A stretch of 64,000 nucleotides of DNA from Ilyonectria destructans (taxonomy: Eukaryota; Ascomycota; Sordariomycetes; Hypocreales; Nectriaceae), in NCBI GenBank assembly GCA_020740775.1, contig JAHEWK010000038.1, forward strand, positions 186,001 to 250,000, given 5' to 3'. The notes under the pieces are model-generated. The model was not told the origin of the DNA and searched no databases. It saw nothing but the letters and a program-made list of their open reading frames with translations. Both the position numbers and the translations under genes were made by a program. Below, piece by piece: positions 10,869 to 20,747 of this stretch; positions within the stretch are counted from its first letter, which is position 1, and each line of letters begins with the position of its first letter.

Positions 10869-13800
10869 TTCAGCGTAAACCAAATTGCCGGTATACCGTA
10901 TCTAATAATCAATGATTTGATCTTTCTGCGCATGGCCAGCCGTGACTCCTGCGACATGGCCTGCTTGTAGCCAAAATATGAGACGTATCGTAGGAGCTTT
11001 TTGATATCTTCATCTTGGGTACTCCCCCCAGCCTCTAATTCCTTTTGCACTTCTGCCAGCCTCTCAAGCGTTAACGACTGGATGATTCTCTCAACCTCGG
11101 GGAAGTCGTTCCGTCGCACGCTCACCATACTTACTCCTCTATTCCTAGACCGAACCTCTATGTTAAACACCAGGAATGAAAAGGCCGGGTGATTGGCAAA
11201 ACGGCCACCGTGTCGTTGCAGCACTTTCTTCATCCATGCGTGAAGTCCGAGGTTGCGTATCGGCGGAATCGCAGCCGCTCCGGTATTATCTCTACCGGTA
11301 TCACGAACATGCCCTATGACCTGGAGACTGTTTTTCCATAGCTCTGATTCCATCTCCTCCTTACATCGTGGCCCACCGAACCCGAATGGGAATAGTGTTG
11401 GGAATGCTTTTGCAAGATGCCAGAGATCATTGGTATCTGCAAACTCGTTGCCTCTTAAAATGTGGACGTATGGCTCAAGGTGCGAATCTTCCGTGTTCCT
11501 GGCTGATTGGTTGGGCGGCTGTGCTGGCGGATTGGCCTGCCCACCTTTAATTGTATCGATAGCAAATTGGATTTTGTCGACATCGGTTGCCCGTGGTGCT
11601 GTATCTAGTGGGAACATACCAGATGCAAGGATCTCATCGAGAAAGCTTCCCATGCCCTCATACTCGAGCTCCTCCCTACTGCGCTCATCATAGAGCAGGG
11701 GATCCTCGCTATAACTGACGTCGTTCTCGTCGTGTGCTCTACCCAATTCATCCACAATCTGTTCGAGTGACTGAGGCCCGTTATCTTCCATTCCACGTTC
11801 TGCTGGGGGCACAATATGCGCTGTTCGCGTTTCTTCCCAAGCTGATGGCTCGTCTCTCTCTATCCTGTCATAGATTTGGCTCGGGACCCCGTGTGCAGGC
11901 TCTCCCCAGCTATCCAGCTCCTCTTTGTTGATCCTGATATGTTGATAGTGGGGATTGAACTCTTTTAGCCACAGCAATGCCCGTTCCACAACTCCTCGCC
12001 GGACTGCGAGTAACTTGGACAGATCGCTGGGGGCTGGTCTCTGTGGCCCATGCCAGGATATATGGATGTCCTCCAAAGACTGCAGAAGCGGATGTGGCAA
12101 TACTTTAGTAACCAAGTCTTGCACATTATTTGGAAACACGGTTACATGGCCCTTTACGTGCCGTGCATATGCCGTGCTCTGTTTGGTGCTTTTGGTTACC
12201 TTAATTCTTGTGATAAAGCCGAAGTGAGTATTGAGTCCAATCAGCCTCTCCTCGACTAATGTTAAGCCTTTGAGAGCATCCGGATACATGTGCTCGCAAC
12301 CAAGTGCTTGATGCAAGTTCCCACCTCGGGTCCAATTGCCTTCGCGTATCTTGGTTGCACAGGTCTCGCAGCTCGATATAGCCCTGCCAAAAGGGAAGCA
12401 ATCTGGACAGGAATACGTCCGGCAGCTATCCTTCGCGGAGCTATTTGTCCACTCTTCCCAGCTAAGCTCTTTCATCTCTGCAGTGCTGATCTTCTGATAG
12501 CACACCATACAGGTGTGTATGGGGAGAGTGTCAATATTGTGGAATGCTTGATAAAAGTCCATTGCGGTGGATACACTCCTCTCATGGGGGATCGGCTTAC
12601 GCCAGGCCTTTGTGTATGATTTTCTTTCCTTCTCTTTAAACTCGTCTTCCAGATGCTTGATAGCTGTTGCTAATGCCTGGGTTTTCTCGTCAGGAATGCT
12701 GTTCTGGGAGATCCTGACCTGCATTCGGTTTGGCCTCTCATTTTGTCCTTGTCCGTGTTCATTAGAACCAGTATTCTTAAAGGTGGTTCCAACCCCTCCT
12801 CGATTCTGTCTTTTGCTTTGCTCTTGCCCGTGATTTTCGGCTCCACGCTTTACGCCCGCTTGTCGTTGGCCATCCGAAAACCTCAGTGTTGTCATGTACT
12901 CGTGCCCGTCTAGCTCATTTGGCGGGTAAGATCCGCCGACATCAGCTGTCTCTACCATCTGTGTAGGCATTGGCAGGATTTCTGGTGGTGATTGTTGTTG
13001 ATTGCTGTTCTTTTCATTTTGCCGTTGAATTCGCTGCTTTTTGTTGCTGGGCTGTCTCTCTTTCGAAAATCTCAGTCTACCCATACACGGCTGCATGTCC
13101 AATCCATTATGCGGATGATATTCGCCCATGTCCGTTATCTCTGCAGCCTGTGTGGGGTTTGGTGTTATGGGAAGCTGTACTGGTGCAAGTTTTGGTTGGT
13201 GTACTTGCTGCGGCCTCATTTCCCGAGGAGGTAGAGGATTAAATGACTGGCGTGAATGAACTGAATGGGTCCCAACAGCAACCAATGGTCTTTGCCGTTG
13301 AGTTTCTCTCATTTGCCCCCACTTTCTTTCCCGGGCATCTCTTCGTCTCAATGCACGAGATGTTCGCGGTTTGCCTCGTGATCTTGGAGGCGCCTGTATT
13401 GGTGTCGTACTCCTTGGCGGCGGTCGACTCATCCAGCTTTCACGTCCCTGTATTTGAGTATTGATGGTGTCGGCTTGGTATGCACTTGGCTGATGTTCCT
13501 GCACCCGATTTCCTTCTCGAACATCTCTCCGCCTTGGTGCACGAGAACCTCGCGGCCTGCCTCTTTTTCTTGGACGCACTTGTGTCGGCGTCGTGCTCCC
13601 TGGTGGTGGCCGGCTCATCCAGTTTCCTGCCGCCTGTGTTTGCGCATTGGCATTGTCGATTTGATTTACACTTGATCGGTATTGCTGGCGATTACCCGGT
13701 TTTCTTGATTGGCCAGTTGATTGTGATCCCTCTAGTGCCGGGTCTATAGGTACAGTTTCTGGAATATCACCAGGTGTACTCGGTTGCACAGTAGAGTGTG

Positions 13801-14014
13801 ACTTCCACAATGCCAGGCCCACCGGCTGGACATCCGGAACACCATCGGATATGCTTGGTTGCACAGTAGAATGTGATTCTCTTGGTGCTGCGTTTGTATT
13901 CCAGTTTGCCGCACCAAAAATATCATTGTATGTCTTCAACCCGAGACTGCTGACTGTGCTGCCAGGCGTTCGACCACGCAACCTTTCAAGTAGAGTAGAT
14001 AGTGACGAATCCAT
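10869..14014 (-). CDS. Helitron A transposase, 5' part (AT-hook repeats, DUF6570-like region, start of Rep domain)
   Basis: 1048 codons plus two bases, ending inside the Asn codon of WFTLN where element D is inserted. The N-terminal 400 residues are low-complexity with internal repeats. Three SHSTVQPS-type units are followed by two long units carrying SRPPPGSTTP and an AT-hook-like RKRGRPRGSR, then two units ending in TLRFSDGQR/RLRFSKERQ. After residue about 450 comes a Cys-rich block (CMVCYQK, CPDCFPF, CETC). Next is a DUF6570-like region (CEHMYPDALKGLTLVEERLI, GHVTVFPNNVQDL) and then the Rep entry LIIRYGIPAIWFTLN. Beyond 10869 the frame runs through inserted DNA to a stop at 10751. Joined to 7165-3100 it gives 7086 coding nt, an exact multiple of three. 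Confidence 0.88.
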
Positions 14015-14351
14015 TACAAGATAGTGTATGCAGTGTATTTTTAGGGTGCGTAATCATGTGTATTAAGCCAAATAGCATTATAAATATGAAAGATGAAGGT
14101 TGATGCCATTCACAATGCTGTTTTGTCATCGGTACATTCTGGGGCAGATTTCGATTCTCCCACACCAACCTGTTCTACTCTGCTCTTGATCCGATTCTAT
14201 CCCGATACTCCTACGTCATCTTTATTTCTATTATACCTATCAAACTATATGATAATATCGTCTATCGTCATTGTCTTAACCCACCTACCAATAAATAATA
14301 GGTCTATCCCACCATAGTCTTCTTTAATCTTCCAATCTCATCCCTATATCG
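14015..14351. promoter_or_regulatory. Upstream region of Helitron A transposase
   Basis: AT-rich intergenic DNA upstream of the minus-strand start at 14014. No gene is seen. With 14352-15473 it forms the spacer between two divergent genes, so it presumably holds at least the Helitron promoter. No specific promoter element could be assigned. Confidence 0.3.
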
Positions 14352-14755
14352 GACTTAATTATTCATCCCATCATCTGCTCGGAGCATCATCACGCCCGTA
14401 TACCAATAGAGCATCATATTCCCCCACCCTCCCGCCCTTGTGATGATTAATTTCGTGCTTGATTATTCATCCCATCATCCACTCGGAGCATCATCGCACC
14501 GGTATACCAATAGAGCATCATACTCATCCACCCTCTTATCTTCATGATACTCAACGTCGGGCTTGATTATTCATCCCACCATCTACTCGGGGCATCGTCA
14601 CACCGATATATTAGTAGAGCATCATACTCCTCTACCCTCTTATTCTTATAACATTAATAATATCGGGCTCGATTATTCATCCCATTATCTAGTCGGAATG
14701 CCATTACACCGGTAGACCAATACGGCATCATACTCCTCCACCCTCTTATTCATGT
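14352..14755. repeat. Minisatellite, about 105-bp unit, four copies
   Basis: Units begin near 14352, 14456, 14560 and 14666 with GGGCTTGATTATTCATCCCA-like sequence. They share CTCGGAGCATCATC, TATACCAATAGAGCATCATACTC-like and CCACCCTCTTAT blocks. A fifth, decayed unit may follow to about 14810. Copies differ at many positions, so the array is not recent. It lies between the divergent Helitron A and OB-fold-like genes. Confidence 0.8.
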
Positions 14756-14942
14756 GGCCGCTGCAGTATTGATATACCAATAGATCCAAATATCCCTTCA
14801 CCCTCTTTCGTTGTTATGGTAACATCGATGGACACTTATGTGATTGATATAATACACACCACGTTATTTCATCTACCTATCATATACTGCCCGGCTCTCA
14901 TACTTGTTTTTTTCTTTTCTTTTTTTCATGTATTAATATCTT

Positions 14943-15236
14943 AGTCAATTCTTTGTAATCGTGGAAGAAGCAATTCTGTTCAACAGCTACGTTGATTGAT
15001 CAATTCCGCTGTGCAAGTATCCACTTGGCAGGGATCAAGGCTCTTAACTAAAGACGCTTTACGACGATCGGCGATATGTGCTGACGTTTTGGCCAATCCT
15101 TTGTACTCATGGAAAAGGCAAATCTGTTCACCATCTACGTTAATTGATCAATTCAATTGTGCGAGTATCCACATCGGCAGGGATAGTCGCTCTTAGCTGA
15201 AAATGTTGGATGGTGATCGGCGATGCCACATCCTCT
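14943..15236. repeat. Tandem duplication, about 148-bp unit, two copies
   Basis: The blocks starting at 14943 and 15091 share, in order, a CTTTGTA...TGGAA...CTGTTCA segment, GTTRATTGATCAATTC, GAGTATCCAC/CAAGTATCCAC, GGCAGGGAT and GATCGGCGAT. They are about 80 percent alike by eye. No coding capacity is seen. Confidence 0.75.
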
Positions 15237-15383
15237 CTGCGCAACGAAATACAGTATCTTTACCAAGTGGTATCAATCTTCGCATTGTATATAATATATC
15301 ATTTAATCGATCATAAATATCAGATGTGTCTCTTCTTTATTCTGTACATTTGCATGCCAATCTTGCAGGCTTATCTTACAATT

Positions 15384-15384
15384 G

Positions 15385-15415
<31 letters not shown>
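15384..15415. repeat. (CT)n(CA)n microsatellite
   Basis: A run of CT dinucleotides passes directly into a run of CA dinucleotides, about 60 bp upstream of the start of the OB-fold-like gene. CT-rich tracts are common just upstream of fungal start codons. Confidence 0.9.
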
Positions 15416-15473
15416 TGTCATAATCTTAACTGCTCTCCCATTTTTATCGAAACATTTGCCAGTTCAATATATC

Positions 15474-16997
15474 ATGTCTTCACCAACTTCTACCTCAAAT
15501 TCTACTTCAACTTCCACTCTTAGCGGTCATCCCTCTCCGCGCATGCCTTATGACTCTCAGAAAAACCTTGGTAGTGATATGACCATGTCCTTTTTTGGTC
15601 AGCTGGATACCCCAACGCGGTTTTCTACATCAGATGAACAACTCATAAAGAGCCTTAATGTTGAAGCTCTTAGCAGGGTTTTTCTTCCACCCCCTCCCTA
15701 TATGACACTGCCTGAATATTCTGTGCTGCGTCCTGAAGGGTGTCGATCCCTTGATCCACTCCCGATTTACTTTAGTCTCAACCTCTCTGTCTATAACCAG
15801 CAGATTGTTGAATCGGAGTGGCAGAATCAGTGGTTCCATTTCACTGGAAAAGTACACCCCTACGCACTGGAGTGGGCGCTACGGGAGCCTGATGTTTTCG
15901 GCGATGAAGATGGTGACGGCGAAGTGTACAAGGTTCCAGTTGTTCTCATACGCGACTTTGGATACCAAGCGTAAGCAGACTTATCAATTTCCCTTAGCTC
16001 GAGTTCGACTATCGCGCTTGCCACTAATGTAACTATCAGCATTGACCCACGAACTCTTTGCAATGGTGAGGGCTTTCCACTTATCCAACCGGTTGTTTCT
16101 TTGACGGGGCAGGTTCTCGGGACAGGTCAAACCCACTTGATCAAGGACTCTGTCCCGCTGTTGGATGATGCGCAGCTGAGATGCTGTGCATTTATCCAGT
16201 GCTGTACCTACATCACGCCGGGTCAGCCATCAAAGAGCCCTTTCAAAGGCTTCCACCCCTTTCAAGTTTTTATTCTCTTTCCTATTCGCGCTTTGCCATT
16301 CTCTCTCCTCTGCAAGAAGATGGCAGATAGGAAAGATACACAGTTTGTTCCAGGTGTTCCCTTCAACTGCGTCGGCAAGATAGTTGGCCTGCTTGACCAT
16401 AGTCTTATGGTAGCTGCCCCTACAGTTGATGAGAAGGACTATGTTTTCATTGTCGTTCCCGACTCTTGGACGTTTCCGGACAAGAGCACGCCACCTGCAC
16501 CTGCCGCTAACACAGCCTCCCCCTCTAAAACCGAACCTGGCCCATCCCAAGCTGGCGGCTTCGCAGCAGCGAGGTCTATGTTCAAGTCTCCCTCAAAGAA
16601 ATCTTCACAGGCGCAACAGTCACGGTCACAATCATCACAATCACCGCAGGGAGGTCCATCCCAACAACCCGTTACTCCATCTCAGAACAAAAGGCCCGCA
16701 ATCTCCGCATCTCCATCGTCTCAGTCAAGTTCGAACAACCCCGCCCCCAAGAGACTCAGGGGGTCTACTGTAACTACCGCAACATCTCCAATCATTGCAG
16801 GGTCGCCGGTCTCCCCTTTAACGTCCGTAGACTCTGATCAAAATGATAACCATGAAGAAGGTGAATCGAAGGAAAACGAGGACTCTCGATCACCTAACAT
16901 ATCTGCCACACTACGATCCTCCGTTCGTCCTAATATGAGGACATCAACTACCGAACCAGGTGGCAGGAACAAGAGGCATCCGACAAAGAGACTTTAA
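15474..16997 (+). CDS. OB-fold-like (RPA-like) protein, Helitron-associated, two exons
   Basis: Exons are 15474-15970 and 16040-16997, giving 484 aa. The intron 15971-16039 starts GTAAGC, ends TATCAG and is phase 2. The core has strand-rich segments typical of OB folds: YFSLNLSVYNQQ...WFHFTGKVHPYALEW, VVSLTGQVLGTGQT, and FQVFILFP...FNCVGKIVGLLDH...DYVFIVVPDSWTF. It ends in a Ser/Gln/Pro-rich tail with basic patches (PAPKRLRG, NKRHPTKRL). The paralogue at 18585-20019 has the same architecture and the same intron position. Both lie divergently upstream of a Helitron transposase gene. A single-stranded-DNA-binding helper role like that of plant Helitron RPA proteins is inferred; no database match was run. 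The start was chosen at the first Met before the conserved region. Confidence 0.75.
15971..16039 (+). other. Intron in OB-fold-like gene
   Basis: 69 nt, GTAAGC...CTATCAG, splitting an alanine codon (GC|C) in GYQA-IDPRT. The paralogue on the minus strand has its intron at the same residue and phase (19498-19552). Confidence 0.88.
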
Positions 16998-17600
16998 GTA
17001 GCCTAGTATAGTGATAGTGTGTGGTATTTTGGGCTGTTGTCTTGGGTTTGGAAAACTTACAGATTGGTATGTGGGGGAAATAAGGGTGCGGTTTCAACAC
17101 CAGTTCGAGTGATAAAAGTCTAATGGTCTCAACACCAGGACATCTTGGCATGGCAGCTTCTTATACTTAAATTGACAATTTTCCCTCTTTCGTATTGCAA
17201 CTGATTGATCTCTGCTAGTCTCAGTCCCCTGACCCCTGTCTTAATTATTGACCCTCACCCTATTGGCTAGGTCTCTTACTTCCGCATTAAGCTCTTCAAA
17301 TCGTGCCACTTAAAATGGTGCCTTCTCCTCAAAGCCTGCTGCATACGTCTTATTGGCTACACAAAACAAACGTAACACACACACACGCCCTATTGGCCAA
17401 GTCTCTTCATCCACCCACCCAGAACCGACCACTTAAAACCGCGCCCTCTTCTCAACACGTGCAGCAACCCACAAGCTTGGTACCGAAAGGCTACTCAGCG
17501 CAAGGGAGCCGCCAACTTGCCCACCATGCCCAGCTTCCAACTTCCAACTTGCCCCGGCGGACGTGCGCCTTCCCCTGTGAGAACAAGAGCAAGAATGCTA
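16998..17600. other. Intergenic stretch, no gene recognised
   Basis: Downstream of the OB-fold-like gene. It has moderate AT content and several CCTATTGGC-like repeats (near 17260, 17345 and 17390). No open frame with recognisable similarity. Confidence 0.5.
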
Positions 17601-17999
17601 TCACAAACCGAGTTCCCACGTGCACCACGTGCATCATTTCACGTGCATTTCACGTGCATTTCACGTGTCTCCTAACAAGAAACCCTCAAAAGAAGACTCC
17701 TTTGCACTTGATCTCAGAGAGCGAATGAGAGTTCACATGTGCGGATTGGCAAATGAGGAAGAGAAGATTGGCACCTCTGGGGGGCATTCGGATGGGGTTA
17801 ATCCGGACCAACAGGAGGTGCAGTTTGGCTTACTAATCGGGAAATAATTTGGCCGCCAACCGGAGGGACGCCGGGGATGACTAATCGGGTAATTTTACAG
17901 GGGTATGTGTGCAGGGATGAGCGGTCGATTTTTGGGCAGAGAATCTCGGAGCTTAAAAGACCTTTCGTACCGAAAGGCACCTTTCGTACCGAAAGGCAT
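17601..17999. repeat. Dispersed terminal-like module with CACGTG array and two hairpins
   Basis: Inverted copy of the module at 2340-2500. It contains CACGTG-bearing units (17617-17667), the GGGGTTAATCCGGACCAAC block (17792-17812), and then two consecutive perfect hairpins CCTTTCG-TAC-CGAAAGG at 17961-17977 and 17980-17996. It lies between the two OB-fold-like genes, so it may mark an end of one of the two Helitron modules. Which one is not settled. Confidence 0.6.
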
Positions 18000-18256
18000 C
18001 CCTGACAGCTCCACTCACTAGACCAGCCTGGTATTAGCGGCAGCCCATTGGATGTGAGCCAATCAGCACAGGAGAGGCAAGCCGGTCGCGGCTTGCGCAA
18101 AGAAACGAAGTTGGCTACGGCAGTTTCAAGGTCAGTTGAGATGTGTTGGGTGGAAACGTAAACGTCAAGTGCAAATATTGGGTTTGGATTGGGTGATGTT
18201 GGTCACATATTTATATTCGGGAGATGTCTGGAAACACAATGCAAGATTGAAATGTC

Positions 18257-18484
18257 GTGCAATGGAGACGCAACCCTGAGTTTGTAGAATCATGTGCCCA
18301 GTTCGCCTCTGTAAGGTATGTGTGGGAAAAGACAGAAGGCATCAAGAGTTGCGGGCGATGCCGGGCCGGGGGCTATTGTGGGAGGGAGCATCAAAGGGCA
18401 AAGTGGAAGATTCACAAGAAGGTCTGCATGCCTAGGGATGGGCGATGTGGGCGAGGAGCATTTGGGTACTTTGGGGAATATTAA
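18257..18484 (+). pseudogene. MYND zinc-finger gene remnant
   Basis: A short frame carries the C-terminal half of a MYND finger: SCGRCRAGGYCGREHQ...WKIHKKVC. The pattern and flanking residues match the complete MYND gene at 31997-32645 (RCGRCKVVAYCGKEHQKADWKVHRKIC). The N-terminal body of that protein and the first Cys pair are missing or out of frame, so this is a fragment. Confidence 0.65.
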
Positions 18485-18584
18485 TGGTCGCCACTGGTAG
18501 ATGGACAACAGATATCTCAGTCAATTTGTTGCTGTACGAAGTGACTATTTGTGGGTACAATGGGAGGATTCTTCGAATGGATTC

Positions 18585-20019
18585 CTATTCAACTTCCTGA
18601 TATTTCTTTGGGGGATGACGGTTGCGATGCGGCCGGGGCGAGTCTGACGAGAACGCTGTGATTGAATCGGATGCGGGCGGATCTGGACGACAGGTAGTGG
18701 CAACATCCGCCTCCGATACATCAAGTTCATCTTGTGAGGAAGCCGAAACCGCGAGGGATCTGATAGGTTCGTTGCTCTGAGAAGAGGGGATGGTGCTAGA
18801 AGAGGCCGGCGACAGGCGTCGTTTCTTCGTAGGGGTGTGGTCGCAGTCAGAGTTTGTTCGCTTGGCCGGTGGTGTACTCGGTTCGAGCGAAGCAGATGCG
18901 GGAGGAGTGGATGGGATAGGAGGAGATTGGTGAACTGTTGGTTTTGGTGGTGAGGAAAACATAGCTTTCGCATCCCCAAAGGCCATAGGGCCGGAGTACG
19001 GTTGTTTCGATGGGGTAGGGAAGGATAGGGCTGCAGAGGCCGATTTGGACGCGGTCTTGTCGAGAAATGTCCAGGTATCTGGTACGACGATGAAAACGTA
19101 GTCTCGGTCAAAGCCGGGCGGGTGTACCATGATGTTGTGGTCGAGCAGGCCAACAACTTTGCCCGTGCAAGTGAAAAGCGCGTTAGCCTGGAACTGGGTG
19201 TCCTGTCTCTCGACCATTTTCTTGCACAGGGCTGCCCAAGGATTGGCATGGATGGGGAAGATGACAAAGACCTGGAATGGATGGAAGCCTTTGAAGGGTG
19301 TTTTGTCAGGGTTTCCAGGGGCAATGAATGTAGAAAGTTGGACGAAGCCGCAGCACTTCAACTGGACGTCGTCGAGTCCTGGAATAGACTCCTTTCGTAG
19401 CAGTGTGCGGCCGGAACCGACAACAGGGCCAGTGAACGCGACAACGGGAGGAATAGCGGGGAAGCGGTCTACGGAGGTAAAGTTTCGGGGGAGAATGCTT
19501 TGACTCGAGTCAGGGGGGGGATGTCAAGGTCAGTTGTATGCAGCATGCTTACGGCTGGTAGCCCTGATCACGGATGATAAGAGCTGGAATGGTGTATTGT
19601 TTGATCGCGCCAGTATCCGACTCTAGACCATCTCGCTGTTCAACCTCCCAGGTCAGGGCGTACGGGTGAACACGACCGTTCATGAAGAACCATTGCTCGG
19701 TCCATTCTGATGCAACGACTGGTTGATTGTAGATGGAAAGGTTGAGGCTGAAGAAGATGCAGCTGGAGGGGTTGTCGGGGTCTGACCGAAGTTGCGCATA
19801 CTCGGGAGTCAAAATCCAGGACGGGGCAGGTAGGAAGACCCTCGCCAATGCCTCTGCGTTGAGTCGCTTGATGCGATGCTGGTCCTGATAGGCAAACCTG
19901 GACGGGCAGTCTGGCTGGACGAAAAGCATCGTGGACATATCACTGCCCGCGTTTGTCTGGCTCTCGAGAGGTTTGCGCGGGTTCGAAGGGCCATTGGCGA
20001 GGGGAGCGGGAGTAGACAT
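18585..20019 (-). CDS. OB-fold-like (RPA-like) protein, Helitron-associated, two exons
   Basis: Exons are 20019-19553 and 19497-18585, giving 459 aa. The intron 19498-19552 (GTAAGC...CAAAG) splits the same codon as in the 15474 gene. Shared landmarks are the N-terminal GSDMSTMLFVQPD, a FFSLNLSIYNQPVV...WFFMNGRVHPYALTW strand set, LKCCGFVQLSTFIAPGN, FKGFHPFQVFVIFPIH and FTCTGKVVGLLDHN. The Ser/Pro-rich tail carries TPTKKRR and PHRNRHPPKK basic patches. It is divergent from the Helitron gene starting at 20748. Parallel placement with the other copy suggests it is part of the Helitron module. The ssDNA-binding role is inferred. Confidence 0.75.
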
Positions 20020-20747
20020 GATACACTGGAGCAGTGGCTGTCGGAAACGAGCCAAGAATATCCGAGACGAACATTGCAGGTAATGGGACGATAGATGCCG
20101 CGGTAGGGAACAGCAGAATAAGGAAGTGAGCGAGGCGACGATGGCTTGGTCTCTACATGGATATAGATGTAGGGGTATAGGGGTAGTTCTCGCGGGCCGC
20201 CGTATCTTAGGGTGCGGGGTTCGGCAGATCGGAGCCCAGACGAAGGTCCGGGAAAGCTTCACGTGTCAAGTAGATGAAGAACGCGGGGTTTGGGTCATGA
20301 GCAAGGTCGATTTGCCGGCAGAGACGTCATCGAAAGTGATGTATGTCAAATGTCAGAAGTGAGATGTGACTGTAGGGCATGGAGTAGTGTCTTTTTCTGT
20401 GAAGGAGGTGAACGAAGGCGAAGTGGCGACATGGAATCAGCTGATATCGGGGTAGCAACGGTTCCAGCTTGAGTGTGTCACCGACTTGAAGGATGGGAGT
20501 TGCGGCGCCACAAAGGGCAACGTCGGCAGTTGAGCAAGAGTCTGGGTTGTAGGCATACAGGAAGGGTTGTGGGTGGTTTAAGGGGGCTATTAGCCGACCG
20601 CTCGGATACTGCAGGAAGCAATGCCGTATTAAGGAGCATAATCATCATCATCCAGAAGCTAAATTATGCACCTAAAAAGAGTCGACGCAGAAGCCTTGTG
20701 ATCTACAGTCCGCCTGGAGTCGTCGATGTGAAGAAGGCAGCAGCGGG
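20020..20747. promoter_or_regulatory. Divergent intergenic region between OB-fold-like gene and Helitron gene
   Basis: 728 bp separating the two start codons. No gene is seen. It probably holds both promoters, but no specific element could be assigned. Confidence 0.4.

Noticed and set aside
17303..17728. A 141-codon open frame upstream of the CACGTG module
   Set aside because: No domain or codon signature, and it overlaps the dispersed repeat.
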